NCBI RefSeq assembly: GCF_023502345.1
Contig: NZ_JAMFLX010000020.1
Location: 1-64,000 of the forward strand
DNA: 64,000 nt
Reading direction: 5' to 3'
From: Parendozoicomonas callyspongiae
Lineage (GTDB): Bacteria > Pseudomonadota > Gammaproteobacteria > Pseudomonadales > Endozoicomonadaceae
A model generated the notes under the pieces. The model did not search any database, was not told where the DNA came from, and worked only from the letters and a program-made list of their open reading frames with translations. Shown in pieces: positions 6,247-14,731 of the stretch (the first letter of the stretch is position 1; each line of letters begins with the position of its first letter). The position numbers and the translations under genes are program-made.

Positions 6247-7612
6247 CAGTTTTATGGGAAAGGGCTTTGATGCCAAGGGGCCTGTACGATGTGCTGTCTA
6301 TACCAGAAAGTCCACCGAGGAAGGGCTGGATCAGGAATTTAACTCCCTTGATGCTCAGCGAGAATCAGGCGAGTCCTATATTCATGCACATAAGGGAGAA
6401 GGCTGGATTCTTGTGCCCGAGGCTTACGATGATGGTGGTTTCTCTGGTGGCAATACTGAGAGGCCAGGTTTGAAACGTTTGCTGGTGGATATCGAGGCAG
6501 GAAAGATTGATGTTATTGTGGTTTACAAGGTCGATAGGCTCACGAGGAGTCTAACTGATTTTGCGCAGCTGGTCGAAGTTCTTGATCGAAAAGGCGTGTC
6601 GTTTGTATCAGTGACCCAGCACTTTAATACGCGAGATAGTATGGGGCGGCTGACGCTCAATATCCTTTTGACCTTTGCCCAATTTGAGCGGGAAGTCATT
6701 GGCGAGAGAATACGAGATAAGTTTTCTCTGTCCAAGAAAAAAGGCAAGTTTATGGGAGGTCATGTCCCGACCGGATATTATGTCAGTGACCGTAAACTTT
6801 ATCCTGATCCACACTATGCTCCGATCATAAGAGAGATCTTTGAGCTCTACCTGAAAAATCATTCTCTCACAGCCACTTGCCGGATATTGGCGGAAAAGGG
6901 CTATCGAACTCCGAGTCGTACTACTCGGGCGGGAGACCAATTTGGAGGGAACCCCTTTTCAATCAAGGTTATTCGCTATGCCTTGCGCAATCGTGTCTAT
7001 CTCGGAGAAGTTCCTCACAAAGGGCAGTGGTATCCGGGTGAGCATGACCCTTTAATTTCTCAGGAGCTCTGGGATCAGGTCAGTGCCATCTGGCAGCGCT
7101 CAAGTCTTGAGAAGAGTCGGGATACGCGTGCCCAGACATCAGGAAGCCCTCTGGCTGGTCGTATTTTTGGTCCGGATGGTGCTGCTCTGGTGCCTTCATC
7201 CACCCGCCGACGAGGGCGTTGTTATCGCTATCTGGTCAGTAGTACAGCACAGCGTCATGGGTATAAAAATGCGCCCGTGCCGCCTATAGCGGCTGGACGC
7301 ATTGAAGAGATCGTGTTGAGTGGCATGGGTAATTTGCTCAAAGCTCCTGAATATGTGGTGGAAGTTGAACGCTTGCTGCGAATGCATGTTCCAGATGCTA
7401 TGCCATCTCGAGAGGAGCTATGCCAGTTGTTAAATAACATGGGAGAAGTTTGGGAGCATCTTTTCCCGAATGAGCGTAAACGCCTGTTTGAGTTATTGGT
7501 AGAGCGGGTAAATGTCAGTATGGAGGACATCACCATACAGTATCGGCTCAACGGTTTACATTCGGTGCTGGCGGATATTCATCGGCCAGAAACAGCGGAG
7601 GGTTGGTTATGA
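6230..7612 (+). CDS. Large serine recombinase, 460 aa
   Basis: The N-terminal resolvase/invertase domain (about residues 13-165) contains CAVYTRKSTEEG with the nucleophilic serine, FNSLDAQRE, YKVDRLTRS and ERIRDKFS. A recombinase domain follows (about 185-290; GYRTPSR, IKVIRYALRNRVYLGE), then a domain (GPDGAALVPS, RGRCYRYLVSS) that lacks the cysteines of the zinc-ribbon seen in other large serine recombinases, as is usual for this subgroup. It should catalyse integration and excision of the element through a 5'-phosphoserine link. ATG 6230 is chosen over 6209 because a GGAAGGGG precedes it. No tyrosine integrase is seen. Confidence 0.93.
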   Translation: MKRNDNSFMGKGFDAKGPVRCAVYTRKSTEEGLDQEFNSLDAQRESGESYIHAHKGEGWILVPEAYDDGGFSGGNTERPGLKRLLVDIEAGKIDVIVVYKVDRLTRSLTDFAQLVEVLDRKGVSFVSVTQHFNTRDSMGRLTLNILLTFAQFEREVIGERIRDKFSLSKKKGKFMGGHVPTGYYVSDRKLYPDPHYAPIIREIFELYLKNHSLTATCRILAEKGYRTPSRTTRAGDQFGGNPFSIKVIRYALRNRVYLGEVPHKGQWYPGEHDPLISQELWDQVSAIWQRSSLEKSRDTRAQTSGSPLAGRIFGPDGAALVPSSTRRRGRCYRYLVSSTAQRHGYKNAPVPPIAAGRIEEIVLSGMGNLLKAPEYVVEVERLLRMHVPDAMPSREELCQLLNNMGEVWEHLFPNERKRLFELLVERVNVSMEDITIQYRLNGLHSVLADIHRPETAEGWL

Positions 7613-8037
7613 GTGTGGAGATTAAGGAAGGCATCCGACTGCATCACGTAGAAGAAAAAGACATACTTGAAGTGCGAATACCTGTTCGGTGGCACAGGCT
7701 CAAGGGGCGTAAGACGCTTTCTGTGCCCGGCTGTCTCTATCGTGACAAGGCGGAGCCATCTGTGAAGGATGCTTTGGTGCATGCGCATCGCTGTCAGCGA
7801 CGGCTGCTTAATGGGGAAGCCACCAGCATACTTGCACTTTCCAAGCAGGAGAAAGTTGATAAAAGTCAGTTGTCAAAGGTTATGAGATTGACCTCTTTGG
7901 TCCCGGATATCCAAAAAGATATTTTGCACGGGCAGGGGCGGTGGCCCCTGACACTCCAACAGATTATGAAGCCTTTCCCGTTGGAATGGCATAAGCAGCG
8001 GTCACATTTTAAAGCTCTGCTTGAGTGTTCAGGGTGA
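7609..8037 (+). CDS. Recombinase-associated ParB/HTH-like protein, 142 aa
   Basis: GGAGGG (7597-7602) places the start at ATG 7609, overlapping the recombinase stop by ATGA. The N-terminus has IPVRWHRLKGRKTL; the middle has a KorB/ParB-type HTH (ILALSKQEKVDKSQLSKVMRL, about residues 67-87) followed by TSLVPDIQKDIL and LTLQQIMKPFPLEWHKQR. This small protein regularly follows the DUF2924-recombinase pair in other bacteria. A role as DNA-binding partner or directionality factor of the recombinase is inferred from this fixed linkage, not shown. Confidence 0.8.
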   Translation: MSVEIKEGIRLHHVEEKDILEVRIPVRWHRLKGRKTLSVPGCLYRDKAEPSVKDALVHAHRCQRRLLNGEATSILALSKQEKVDKSQLSKVMRLTSLVPDIQKDILHGQGRWPLTLQQIMKPFPLEWHKQRSHFKALLECSG

Positions 8038-8151
8038 TCCAGATTCGCAACCCCATACCAGTGGCCTTGGTGGCGGACAACCTCAAAGCCGGATACTGGG
8101 CTGACACCTTCTGGCCTACTGACTGCTTTTCTAATTTGCTCACTTAAGCTC

Positions 8152-8463
8152 ATGACAATTGAAGAAGAATGCTTGGCCCTTCATACATGCAAGTTTATGC
8201 CTCCTGATGGTGTCTATATCGAACAGGAGGAATATGAAGATGGTAAACATTGTTGGTGGCTTGTGATTTATCGAGAAGCCACGGAGGAAGATCTGGAAAA
8301 TAACCATTATCTGGATATGGTCGGTGACACTATTTGGAGCACAACTGTTGAAGTAGCGTTTTGCCCCTACTGTGGCGAATGGTTGTTACCTGAAAAGTCG
8401 GGTGTGGACTCTGTAAATCCATCACACGAGGATTTCAGTGGGTGGCATGCGGTGAGGTCATAG
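8152..8463 (+). CDS. Hypothetical acidic protein with CxxC, 103 aa
   Basis: An acidic protein (IEEECLALH, EQEEYEDGKHCWW, REATEEDLENN) with a C-terminal FCPYCGEWL motif that could bind zinc together with other Cys or His residues. No family is recognised. It lacks a clear ribosome binding site before ATG 8152, but the codon structure and the CxxC motif support it. It lies between the recombinase operon and the nuclease gene and may be cargo of the element. Confidence 0.6.
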   Translation: MTIEEECLALHTCKFMPPDGVYIEQEEYEDGKHCWWLVIYREATEEDLENNHYLDMVGDTIWSTTVEVAFCPYCGEWLLPEKSGVDSVNPSHEDFSGWHAVRS

Positions 8464-8564
8464 ATGAGAGTTCTTTTCTGCAGCTCTCCCTCTGCTTTTT
8501 TGACGTGAAATGGTAATGGTGAGACCCTTGAGGTGACGTTTCTGGATAGGTAAAGGGGATTACC

Positions 8565-9518
8565 ATGCACCATGGATCGTTATCACTTCCAACTGCTCGA
8601 AAACTGCAATATTTGCGACAACGAATAAAAGAAGCAGGAATTCCTCCAAGCAAGCTTGATGAAAACCTGATTATTGGTACCTGGAATATTCGTGAGTTTG
8701 GAAAATCTCCTCGCAGAGATGATGCGATACATCTCATTGCTGAAATTATGGGGCAATTCGATGTTCTGGCTATTACGGAGCTGAGAGATAATCTTGAAGA
8801 TCTGGAGCGAGTTAGAAAACTGCTCGGCCCCTACTACAAAGTTGTTTTTTCAGACTACCGGAATGACGCTGCCGGTTTTCAGGAGCGTATAGCATATCTC
8901 TATGACAAGCGAGCTGTTGAATTTACGGGACTGGCTGCAGAAGCAGATCCCATGCGAGTTAAGGGGATAGATGGAGAGTACCAGCAGGTTTCACCGGATT
9001 GGTGGCGCTCACCTTATATGGCTTCGTTTCGTGCCGGGAATTTCGATTTTGTTATGCTTACAGCCCATATTCGCTGGAGTGGGGGAGTTAGAGCCAGAGC
9101 AAAGGCACTAAAGCAGTTAGCGGATTGGGTTGAAGAGCGCAGGTCTTCAGAGTTTCTGGTTGACCGTGATTTTATTGTTCTGGGTGATTTCAATATTCCC
9201 AGCCGAAGAAGTAGCGCTTACAAGGCCATTACCAGTGGTAGCCTGCAAATTCCACCAGCACTTCTCAGTGTTCAGGGAACAAATCTCACTGAAAAGGCGA
9301 CCTATGATCAAATCCTTCATAGCCCGACACGTTATGAGAGGTTCACTGGAAAGGGGGGAGTGATTCGCTTTTATAAGGAGTCACATAAAGAACTGTACCC
9401 TGATCTCTCTCTGGGAAAATTCAAAAATCAGCTGAGTGATCACTTGCCCCTATGGTTGGAAGTTGACACCTGGATTGATGATGAACTCCTGGAAAAAGTA
9501 CTACTCCAGGATGAGTGA
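8565..9518 (+). CDS. Endonuclease/exonuclease/phosphatase (DNase I-like) protein, 317 aa
   Basis: All main EEP motifs are present: GTWNIREFG (about residue 42), the metal-ligand motif AITELRDN (about 70), MLTAHIRWSGG (about 163), LGDFNIPS (about 206) and SDHLPLWLEV near the C-terminus. These form the Mg2+-dependent phosphodiesterase site of the DNase I/exonuclease III fold. There is no signal peptide, so it acts inside the cell. GGGG at 8554-8557 precedes ATG 8565. As the last gene of the element it is likely cargo, such as a nuclease or defence gene; the substrate cannot be told. The 288 bp after it hold nothing recognisable. Confidence 0.88.
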   Translation: MHHGSLSLPTARKLQYLRQRIKEAGIPPSKLDENLIIGTWNIREFGKSPRRDDAIHLIAEIMGQFDVLAITELRDNLEDLERVRKLLGPYYKVVFSDYRNDAAGFQERIAYLYDKRAVEFTGLAAEADPMRVKGIDGEYQQVSPDWWRSPYMASFRAGNFDFVMLTAHIRWSGGVRARAKALKQLADWVEERRSSEFLVDRDFIVLGDFNIPSRRSSAYKAITSGSLQIPPALLSVQGTNLTEKATYDQILHSPTRYERFTGKGGVIRFYKESHKELYPDLSLGKFKNQLSDHLPLWLEVDTWIDDELLEKVLLQDE

Positions 9519-9806
9519 GAAGGGATCTCTGCAGGTCTTCTAACCTGTTCCACAAGTAAAAAACGAACCGGAATTTACTGTCGTTTATCGCTTCTGTAAC
9601 TGACTGGATTTAAAACAGAAAAGAGGGGAAAGGTTTTATAGTTATTTCCCTGTTTTTAGAGCATAGAGTCGGCAGTAGTGGCGATATTGCTAAAAAAGGG
9701 GAGAAATATTCAAAGTGATACTTCCCTGTTAATCGCGAAAAGTCCGCACCAGAGCGGTTGGTTTAATGGAGCTGGTGGATTAACAGATACGTTTCTGAAG
9801 AGAAAG

Positions 9807-9882
9807 TGGCAGGCCACGAGAGAATCGAACTCCCAACCCCCGGTTTTGGAGACCGGTGCTCTACCAATTGAGCTAGTGGCCT
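9807..9882 (-). tRNA. tRNA-Trp (CCA)
   Basis: Read on the minus strand this is a full cloverleaf: acceptor AGGCCAC/GTGGCCT, D arm GCTC/GAGC, anticodon stem CCGGT/ACCGG with loop CTCCAAA (anticodon CCA), T arm GGGAG-TTCGATT-CTCTC, discriminator G and encoded CCA. It is transcribed away from the adjacent tRNA operon. Confidence 0.97.
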
Positions 9883-9898
9883 GCAGAAGACGGTGTAA

Positions 9899-9927
9899 TT
9901 TATACCCCAGAGAGTTTTGGAAGTCTA
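9899..9927 (-). promoter_or_regulatory. Promoter of tRNA-Trp
   Basis: On the minus strand TAGACT (9927-9922) and TATAAA (9904-9899) are separated by 17 bp, followed by the start region about 10-15 bp before the tRNA. Confidence 0.6.
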
Positions 9928-10039
9928 TGTTCTTTAAAGATTTTTTTGGTTTATAGCGAAGCCTGGCCCTTATTTTCCTTGCTTCATTTATATAGGAGCA
10001 GAGAGGAGAAGATTCTTTAAGAAAATGTAACCTGGGCTC

Positions 10040-10068
10040 TTGACACTGAAACGTCATATCCATAATAT
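10040..10068 (+). promoter_or_regulatory. Promoter of the tRNA-Ala/Glu/Gly operon
   Basis: A consensus -35, TTGACA (10040-10045), is followed after 17 bp by TAATAT (10063-10068) and then a GC-rich discriminator (TCGCCACGC) typical of stringently controlled stable-RNA promoters. The leader to the first tRNA would be about 43 nt. Confidence 0.8.
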
Positions 10069-10117
10069 TCGCCACGCATTCCGGCACTGCTCTGCTTGTT
10101 CAGTTGCTGGTTGATGT

Positions 10118-10193
10118 GGGGCCTTAGCTCAGCTGGGAGAGCGCAACACTGGCAGTGTTGAGGTCAGCGGTTCGATCCCGCTAGGCTCCACCA
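10118..10193 (+). tRNA. tRNA-Ala (GGC)
   Basis: Acceptor GGGGCCT/AGGCTCC with the G3-U70 alanine identity pair, anticodon stem CAACA/TGTTG with loop CTGGCAG (anticodon GGC), T loop TTCGATC, and encoded ACCA end. Confidence 0.97.
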
Positions 10194-10229
10194 AATTTTC
10201 TTCGAAAGTCTTTTGAAGAAAATCATTGC

Positions 10230-10305
10230 GTCCCGTTCGTCTAGTGGCCTAGGACACTGCCCTTTCACGGCAGTAACAGGGGTTCGAGTCCCCTACGGGA
10301 TGCCA
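10230..10305 (+). tRNA. tRNA-Glu (TTC)
   Basis: Anticodon stem CTGCC/GGCAG with loop CTTTCAC (anticodon TTC), T arm GGGG-TTCGAGT-CCCC, discriminator G, CCA encoded. The first acceptor pair is G1-U72 instead of the usual G1-C72. Confidence 0.97.
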
Positions 10306-10334
10306 TTTTTAAGCTTAATAAGCTCTGTTTTGTT

Positions 10335-10410
<76 letters not shown>

Positions 10411-10414
10411 AATT

Positions 10415-10446
10415 AAAAAGCCCTGATCGAAAGATCGGGGCTTTTT
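10415..10446 (+). terminator. Rho-independent terminator of the tRNA operon
   Basis: The hairpin AAAAAGCCCTGATC-GAAA-GATCGGGGCTTTTT has a GAAA tetraloop, one T-G wobble and a terminal T run. Confidence 0.95.
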
Positions 10447-10556
10447 GCATTCTGATTATCAATTTCTGTTTTTCTTTCTTTTGTAACAATCAGTTACTTT
10501 AAACATTTTCCTTTTTCTGAACGGAACCGGGTGTAGTCCATGCTGTCCAAGCCGGT

Positions 10557-11960
10557 ATGCTTTGCAATACCCACCAAATTAAAATCCTGTTTCTAAAAGG
10601 GAAAGTTCTTCTTTCAGCACTTTTGCTTGTGGCAATTGTCTGCTCGTGTCCGTTGGCTAATGCTCAGGATGAAAAACCTGGTCACATAGTGAACGCCTCC
10701 GGAACTTATATTCGTACCGGTAACGGCTATATCTATGCGGCCAATGTGCAGCCGGCAGCAGCAGTGGCGAATATTCTGAGTAATGGAACGATTGGTGCCA
10801 TCCGGGGCGTGGTTGTTTCAACTTTTGTGTTGAGTATGGCTTCTGCCATTCCCCAGGCTCATCTGGCAATAGCTGCCAAATACCTTTGGCAATATCGCAT
10901 GGTGGCTTATTACTGGGATTATTATCTCAATACCATTGTTGAAAGCTGGAATTTCAGAACGAACAGAGTGGGTCATATGCCGGTCTACCTGTCCTCCCGT
11001 CAGATTGATGAGCAGGTTCTGATTCACTGGCTCTATCCTCTGGACGATGAAAAGCCGGTCCAGCTGGAAGTTACCCTAATGCCGGTTGAACCTCCTGATA
11101 AGAGAGAGCAGGGGGAATACTCTCCAACAGAAAAGGCACTTCAGGCGCTGGTTGACAGATTGCGCGCACGTAAGGCTCTGCGTATGAAGGTCTGGCTAGA
11201 TGAACAAAACCTGCAGATTGCCCTGCAGGAGAATGATGGTCGCTGGTTCTACAGAGCAGTTCCTCGGCCTGCAAAGGTTCTTTTAGAAGAAGCTGTTCGG
11301 AACTGGGAGGGACGTCCGCAAATGCCGGTTGCCTCTTCGCTGTTAACACCCAGTTCTTTGCAGTACGTTGCCGACAGTCTGGTATGTCAGGAAAGTCTTC
11401 GAGATGGATGGCGTTCTTCGGCTGTCAGCGTGGCCGAGTCGGTTGCCAATTCCCTGTTTGAGGTGGCCAGAACGGAAGATGGCTCCTGTGACTATCTGGC
11501 AGTCTCTGATATGAGTTCCAAGGTGATGGGCTTTGCCGGGTATCAGCATCTTCGTACCGGAGTCAGCTGCGGTGTAGCACCGCTGCTGCTTTCACGCTAT
11601 ACAAATTCAGGCTATCAGGATCTGCTCTCCAGTAAAGCTCATAACAGCATGCTGCCAGCCTGGGCCAGCACTTTGTTTTTCCGTATTCTGGAGGAAGGGC
11701 TTGCCATAGGCACCCGCTCTGCAGCGGATTATTTCTGGAATACCTATGCGCCGTCTGATAATCCTTTGAACCTTGCAGCAAAGTGGGGAACTCAGCAAGG
11801 CGAAGATGTTATCCCGTCAACAGAGCCGGAACCCCTGACCATCAAGGTTCTTTCACAAGCCAGGGAACATGCGCCCAAGGCGTTAACAGTGGTTGCGCCT
11901 ATAAATGAGGAAGTAAAATTCTCATCTCCCATGTGTGTCTGGAAAATATCTCCTCAGTAA
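10557..11960 (+). CDS. Secreted hypothetical protein, 467 aa
   Basis: The N-terminus is a signal peptide: basic KGK, then the hydrophobic VLLSALLLVAIVCSC and a cleavage-like ANAQ-D near residue 37. A second hydrophobic stretch (GAIRGVVVSTFVLSMASAI, about 78-96) could be a membrane segment or a buried helix. The rest is mixed, with aromatic-rich stretches (YLWQYRMVAYYWDYYLN, about 109-125) and several cysteines in the C-terminal half (CQESLRD, GSCDYL, GVSCGV) that may form disulfides in the periplasm. No family is recognised. It is probably exported and lineage-specific. There is no operon partner. Confidence 0.75.
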   Translation: MLCNTHQIKILFLKGKVLLSALLLVAIVCSCPLANAQDEKPGHIVNASGTYIRTGNGYIYAANVQPAAAVANILSNGTIGAIRGVVVSTFVLSMASAIPQAHLAIAAKYLWQYRMVAYYWDYYLNTIVESWNFRTNRVGHMPVYLSSRQIDEQVLIHWLYPLDDEKPVQLEVTLMPVEPPDKREQGEYSPTEKALQALVDRLRARKALRMKVWLDEQNLQIALQENDGRWFYRAVPRPAKVLLEEAVRNWEGRPQMPVASSLLTPSSLQYVADSLVCQESLRDGWRSSAVSVAESVANSLFEVARTEDGSCDYLAVSDMSSKVMGFAGYQHLRTGVSCGVAPLLLSRYTNSGYQDLLSSKAHNSMLPAWASTLFFRILEEGLAIGTRSAADYFWNTYAPSDNPLNLAAKWGTQQGEDVIPSTEPEPLTIKVLSQAREHAPKALTVVAPINEEVKFSSPMCVWKISPQ

Positions 11961-12131
11961 GCTCCTGCCCACTCTTTTGAAACGTAAAGATCAGTTAGGA
12001 TGTCTTGGTTTCAGGAATCTTGTTTATAAGATTCCTGGCTCTGGCTGTTTATAATGAAAATGCCCTTCGTATTTTCTTTTTTCGGTGTGGGCATTTCCCG
12101 CTTATGGCTGTTTGGCAAGGATTGTCATCTG

Positions 12132-13520
12132 ATGACTACTGCATCTTTAATCTTCTTCTCTATCAGCGTTCTCTGTATTTTGTTTGCCTCGGGCATCTCG
12201 TGGCGACTCGCATCAATATTCACCCGGAACCGGATTCAGGCAGAAGAACGGGATCGGGGGCAGAACCGCATTCAACAGCTTGTTGTGGCAGAACAGCAGG
12301 TGAGTGTTTTATCGGATACCAGCAGTCAGCTGAAAAAGCAGCTTGGCGAGCTGGAAGGTAAGCTCAGTGTTCGCGAGAAAACCCTGGAAGAGCGCACGGT
12401 TGCTCTGGTCGCAGCAAAGAAAGAGCTGGAAGCTGCGGCCGACAAACTGAAGCTGCTCGAACAGTCTGAGCAGCGGCTGGGCCAACAGTTTGAAAATCTC
12501 GCCAATAAAATCTTTGAACAAAAGGCCAGCCGTTTTTCTGAACAGAATAAAGAAGCTGTTGCCAGTATGCTGAGCCCATTCAAACAGCAGTTGTCTGATT
12601 TCCGCCAGCAGGTTTCCCAGGCCTATGACAATGAAGCCCAGCAGCGTCGTTCATTGAAAGATGAAATATCCGGCCTCAAAGAGCTCAACCAGCGCATGAG
12701 TCAGGAAGCGTTGAATCTGACCAGGGCGTTAAAAGGTGAGAAGAAAACCCAGGGCAACTGGGGAGAGCTGGTTCTGGACAGAGTGCTTCAGGAATCCGGT
12801 TTGCGTGAAGGGCATGAATATATCAGGCAGGTTTCCCTGCGTAATGAGAGCGGGGAACGCCAGCAGCCTGATGTCATTGTGCATCTGCCCGATGGCAAGG
12901 ATGTTATTATTGATTCCAAGGTGTCCCTTATCGATTACAGTCGTTCCGTTGAGGCAGATAATGACGCTGACCGTGAACGAGCCATGGCTGTCCATGTGCA
13001 GTGTCTGCGCCAGCATATTCGGGGATTAAGTGATAAGAGTTATGAGAACCTTGAGGGTTTGCGCACGCTGGATTATGTACTGATGTTTATTCCGGTGGAA
13101 GCGGCATTTTATGCAGCCATTGAGCATCAGCCCAAACTGTTCCAGGAAGCACTTGATAACAACATAATGCTGGTCAGCCCTACCAATCTTCTTGTTACCC
13201 TGCGCACGATTGAGAATATCTGGCGTTATGAACACCAGAACCGCAATGCTCAGTTGATTGCAGATAAGGCCGCTTCTCTATACGACAAACTGCGTGGGTT
13301 TACCGAAGATATGCAAAAGCTGGGGCTGCAGCTTGAGACTGTGCGTAAGTCGTATGATGGCGCTATGAACAAGTTCGCTTCAGGCCGAGGCAATGCTGTA
13401 CGCCAGGCTCAACAATTTGTTGAACTGGGTGTCAAAGTGAAAAAGCAAATGGCAGCAGATTTGCTCGATCGAGCAAATACTGAAGTAAACGTGTTGGAAA
13501 ATGCTGAAAAACAGCAGTGA
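12132..13520 (+). CDS. rmuC: DNA recombination protein RmuC
   Basis: A 462-residue RmuC. A membrane anchor (ASLIFFSISVLCILFASGI, about residues 4-22) is followed by a long coiled coil (about 50-190; EQQVSVLSDTSSQLKKQLGE, KKELEAAADKLKLLEQ). The conserved nuclease-like core has GNWGELVLDRVLQESGLREG (about 211-230), PDVIVHLPDGKDVIIDSKVS, and FIPVEAAFYAAI. RmuC limits recombination between inverted repeats. The start at ATG 12132 has AAGGA at 12117-12121; an upstream start at 12054 would add an extra hydrophobic leader and has no good site. It is monocistronic. Confidence 0.93.
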   Translation: MTTASLIFFSISVLCILFASGISWRLASIFTRNRIQAEERDRGQNRIQQLVVAEQQVSVLSDTSSQLKKQLGELEGKLSVREKTLEERTVALVAAKKELEAAADKLKLLEQSEQRLGQQFENLANKIFEQKASRFSEQNKEAVASMLSPFKQQLSDFRQQVSQAYDNEAQQRRSLKDEISGLKELNQRMSQEALNLTRALKGEKKTQGNWGELVLDRVLQESGLREGHEYIRQVSLRNESGERQQPDVIVHLPDGKDVIIDSKVSLIDYSRSVEADNDADRERAMAVHVQCLRQHIRGLSDKSYENLEGLRTLDYVLMFIPVEAAFYAAIEHQPKLFQEALDNNIMLVSPTNLLVTLRTIENIWRYEHQNRNAQLIADKAASLYDKLRGFTEDMQKLGLQLETVRKSYDGAMNKFASGRGNAVRQAQQFVELGVKVKKQMAADLLDRANTEVNVLENAEKQQ

Positions 13521-13550
13521 AATTCGATCATGTGATTGTCGCAGGTAAAG

Positions 13551-13587
13551 TAGGTGTAAACACCTAGCTTGTGTTGATACTTATCAA
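13551..13587. promoter_or_regulatory. Two adjacent palindromes in the rmuC-SDR gap
   Basis: TAGGTGTAAACACCTA (13551-13566, 7-bp arms) and TTGATACTTATCAA (13574-13587, 6-bp arms) lie 7 bp apart just after rmuC. The gap 13521-13905 (385 bp) holds no gene; besides these it has a terminator at 13753-13786. The palindromes look like regulator sites or structured RNA; no partner is known. Confidence 0.45.
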
Positions 13588-13752
13588 TATTCTCTTTGCG
13601 CAGAGGAGTAAAGTCGAAACCAGACATCAGGGGGGAGAGCGATAATAAGAAAGCAGGCTAGGCCAACGTTCACAGAAACCGATGTCACCGCAGAATAACC
13701 GCATCAGGGAATAAAACAACAACCGGGATGAATCAAATAACCATCCGATCAA

Positions 13753-13786
13753 GCCAGCGTCATGAGGGGGATGCTGGCGTTTTTTT
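13753..13786 (+). terminator. Rho-independent terminator
   Basis: The stem GCCAGC/GCTGGC (13753-13758/13773-13778), with a 14-nt loop, is followed by G and seven T. It lies 230 bp after the rmuC stop, so it ends either a long rmuC 3' UTR or a small RNA made from this gap. Confidence 0.75.
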
Positions 13787-13905
13787 ATCCATTATTCCCA
13801 CCGCATTAATTATTCTTTAATTGTCTAAAAAACGTCACCTTTTCATCTCTTGCATTCGTTTCAGGCCTCTATTCTTGACCTGACAAATTCGGCAGGAGTT
13901 CCTTT

Positions 13906-14685
13906 ATGTCAGAAAAAAAAAGACAGTCCGAGCAGCCGGTTATTCTGGTAACCGGAGGTGTCAGGGGAATTGGCCAGGGGGTTGCCCGATACCTTCTTAA
14001 GGAAGGGTACCGGGTCGTCATCATGGATTGCCTGCGGGAAGAGGGTGAAAAACTGGCCCGCAGTCTGGCATGTGATGGCGATATTCGTTTTATCCGGGGG
14101 GATGTCAGTGATGAACACCAGGTTCAGAAGGGAATCAGCCGGATAGGCAACTGGTTTGGTCGGCTTGATGGGGTTGTGAATAATGCAGCAATTGCTGAGC
14201 CGTATAGCGGGCCGTTCGAATATCTTGCTCTTGAGGACTGGCAGCACTATCTCAATATCAATCTGACCGGTGCCTTCCTGGTCTGTCGTGAGTCGGTTGA
14301 ACTACTGCGTCAGAGTAAGGGAGCCATCGTCAATGTTGCATCAACGCGCTGGCTACAGTCAGAACCACAGTGCGAAGCTTATGCCGCCAGCAAGGGAGGG
14401 CTGGTAGCACTCACTCATGCCCTGGCCATAACATTCTCCGGACAGGTACGTGTCAACTGCATAAGTCCTGGCTGGATCGAAGTCAGCCACCTGCGTGGCG
14501 ATGAAGGTATGAAACCTGTACATCTGACCGAAACCTGCCACAACCAGCATCCTGCCGGAAGAGTAGGGCAGGTCAGGGATGTCGCCGGTATGGTGGAGTT
14601 CCTGCTTTCAGATAAAAGTGGATTTATCACCGGTCAGAACTTTGTAGTTGACGGTGGAATGACACGAAAAATGGTTTATGAATAA
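13906..14685 (+). CDS. SDR-family NAD(P)-dependent oxidoreductase, 259 aa
   Basis: A classical short-chain dehydrogenase: cofactor motif TGGVRGIGQG (about residues 16-25), GDVSD, NNAA (about 91-94), the catalytic Asn region YLNINLTGAF, Ser in IVNVASTRW (about 146), Tyr/Lys in YAASKGG (about 161-165), and NCISPGWIEV. The C-terminus ends SGFITGQNFVVDGGMTRKM. The substrate is not predictable. AGGAG is spaced 7 bp before ATG 13906. It stands alone between a terminator and a converging kinase gene; length is typical (about 250 aa). Confidence 0.9.
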   Translation: MSEKKRQSEQPVILVTGGVRGIGQGVARYLLKEGYRVVIMDCLREEGEKLARSLACDGDIRFIRGDVSDEHQVQKGISRIGNWFGRLDGVVNNAAIAEPYSGPFEYLALEDWQHYLNINLTGAFLVCRESVELLRQSKGAIVNVASTRWLQSEPQCEAYAASKGGLVALTHALAITFSGQVRVNCISPGWIEVSHLRGDEGMKPVHLTETCHNQHPAGRVGQVRDVAGMVEFLLSDKSGFITGQNFVVDGGMTRKMVYE

Positions 14686-14695
14686 TTCTTTTTGC

Positions 14696-14721
14696 GAGCC
14701 GGAGGGGTAGGCCTCCGGCTC
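14696..14721. terminator. Intergenic hairpin between convergent genes
   Basis: A perfect 10-bp stem GAGCCGGAGG/CCTCCGGCTC with a 6-nt loop lies between the SDR stop and the kinase stop. It lacks a clean T tract on either strand, so it may slow or end both transcripts without being a textbook terminator. Confidence 0.5.
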
Positions 14722-14731
14722 ATTAGAAATC

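Noticed and set aside
7866-8153. Minus-strand frame of 95 codons opposite the recombinase partner
   Set aside because: It overlaps the well-supported gene at 7609-8037 and has no ribosome binding site.
9807-9882. tRNA-Trp as the element attachment site
   Set aside because: The tRNA is intact, no partial copy of its 3' end was seen in the window, and large serine recombinases do not usually use tRNA ends.
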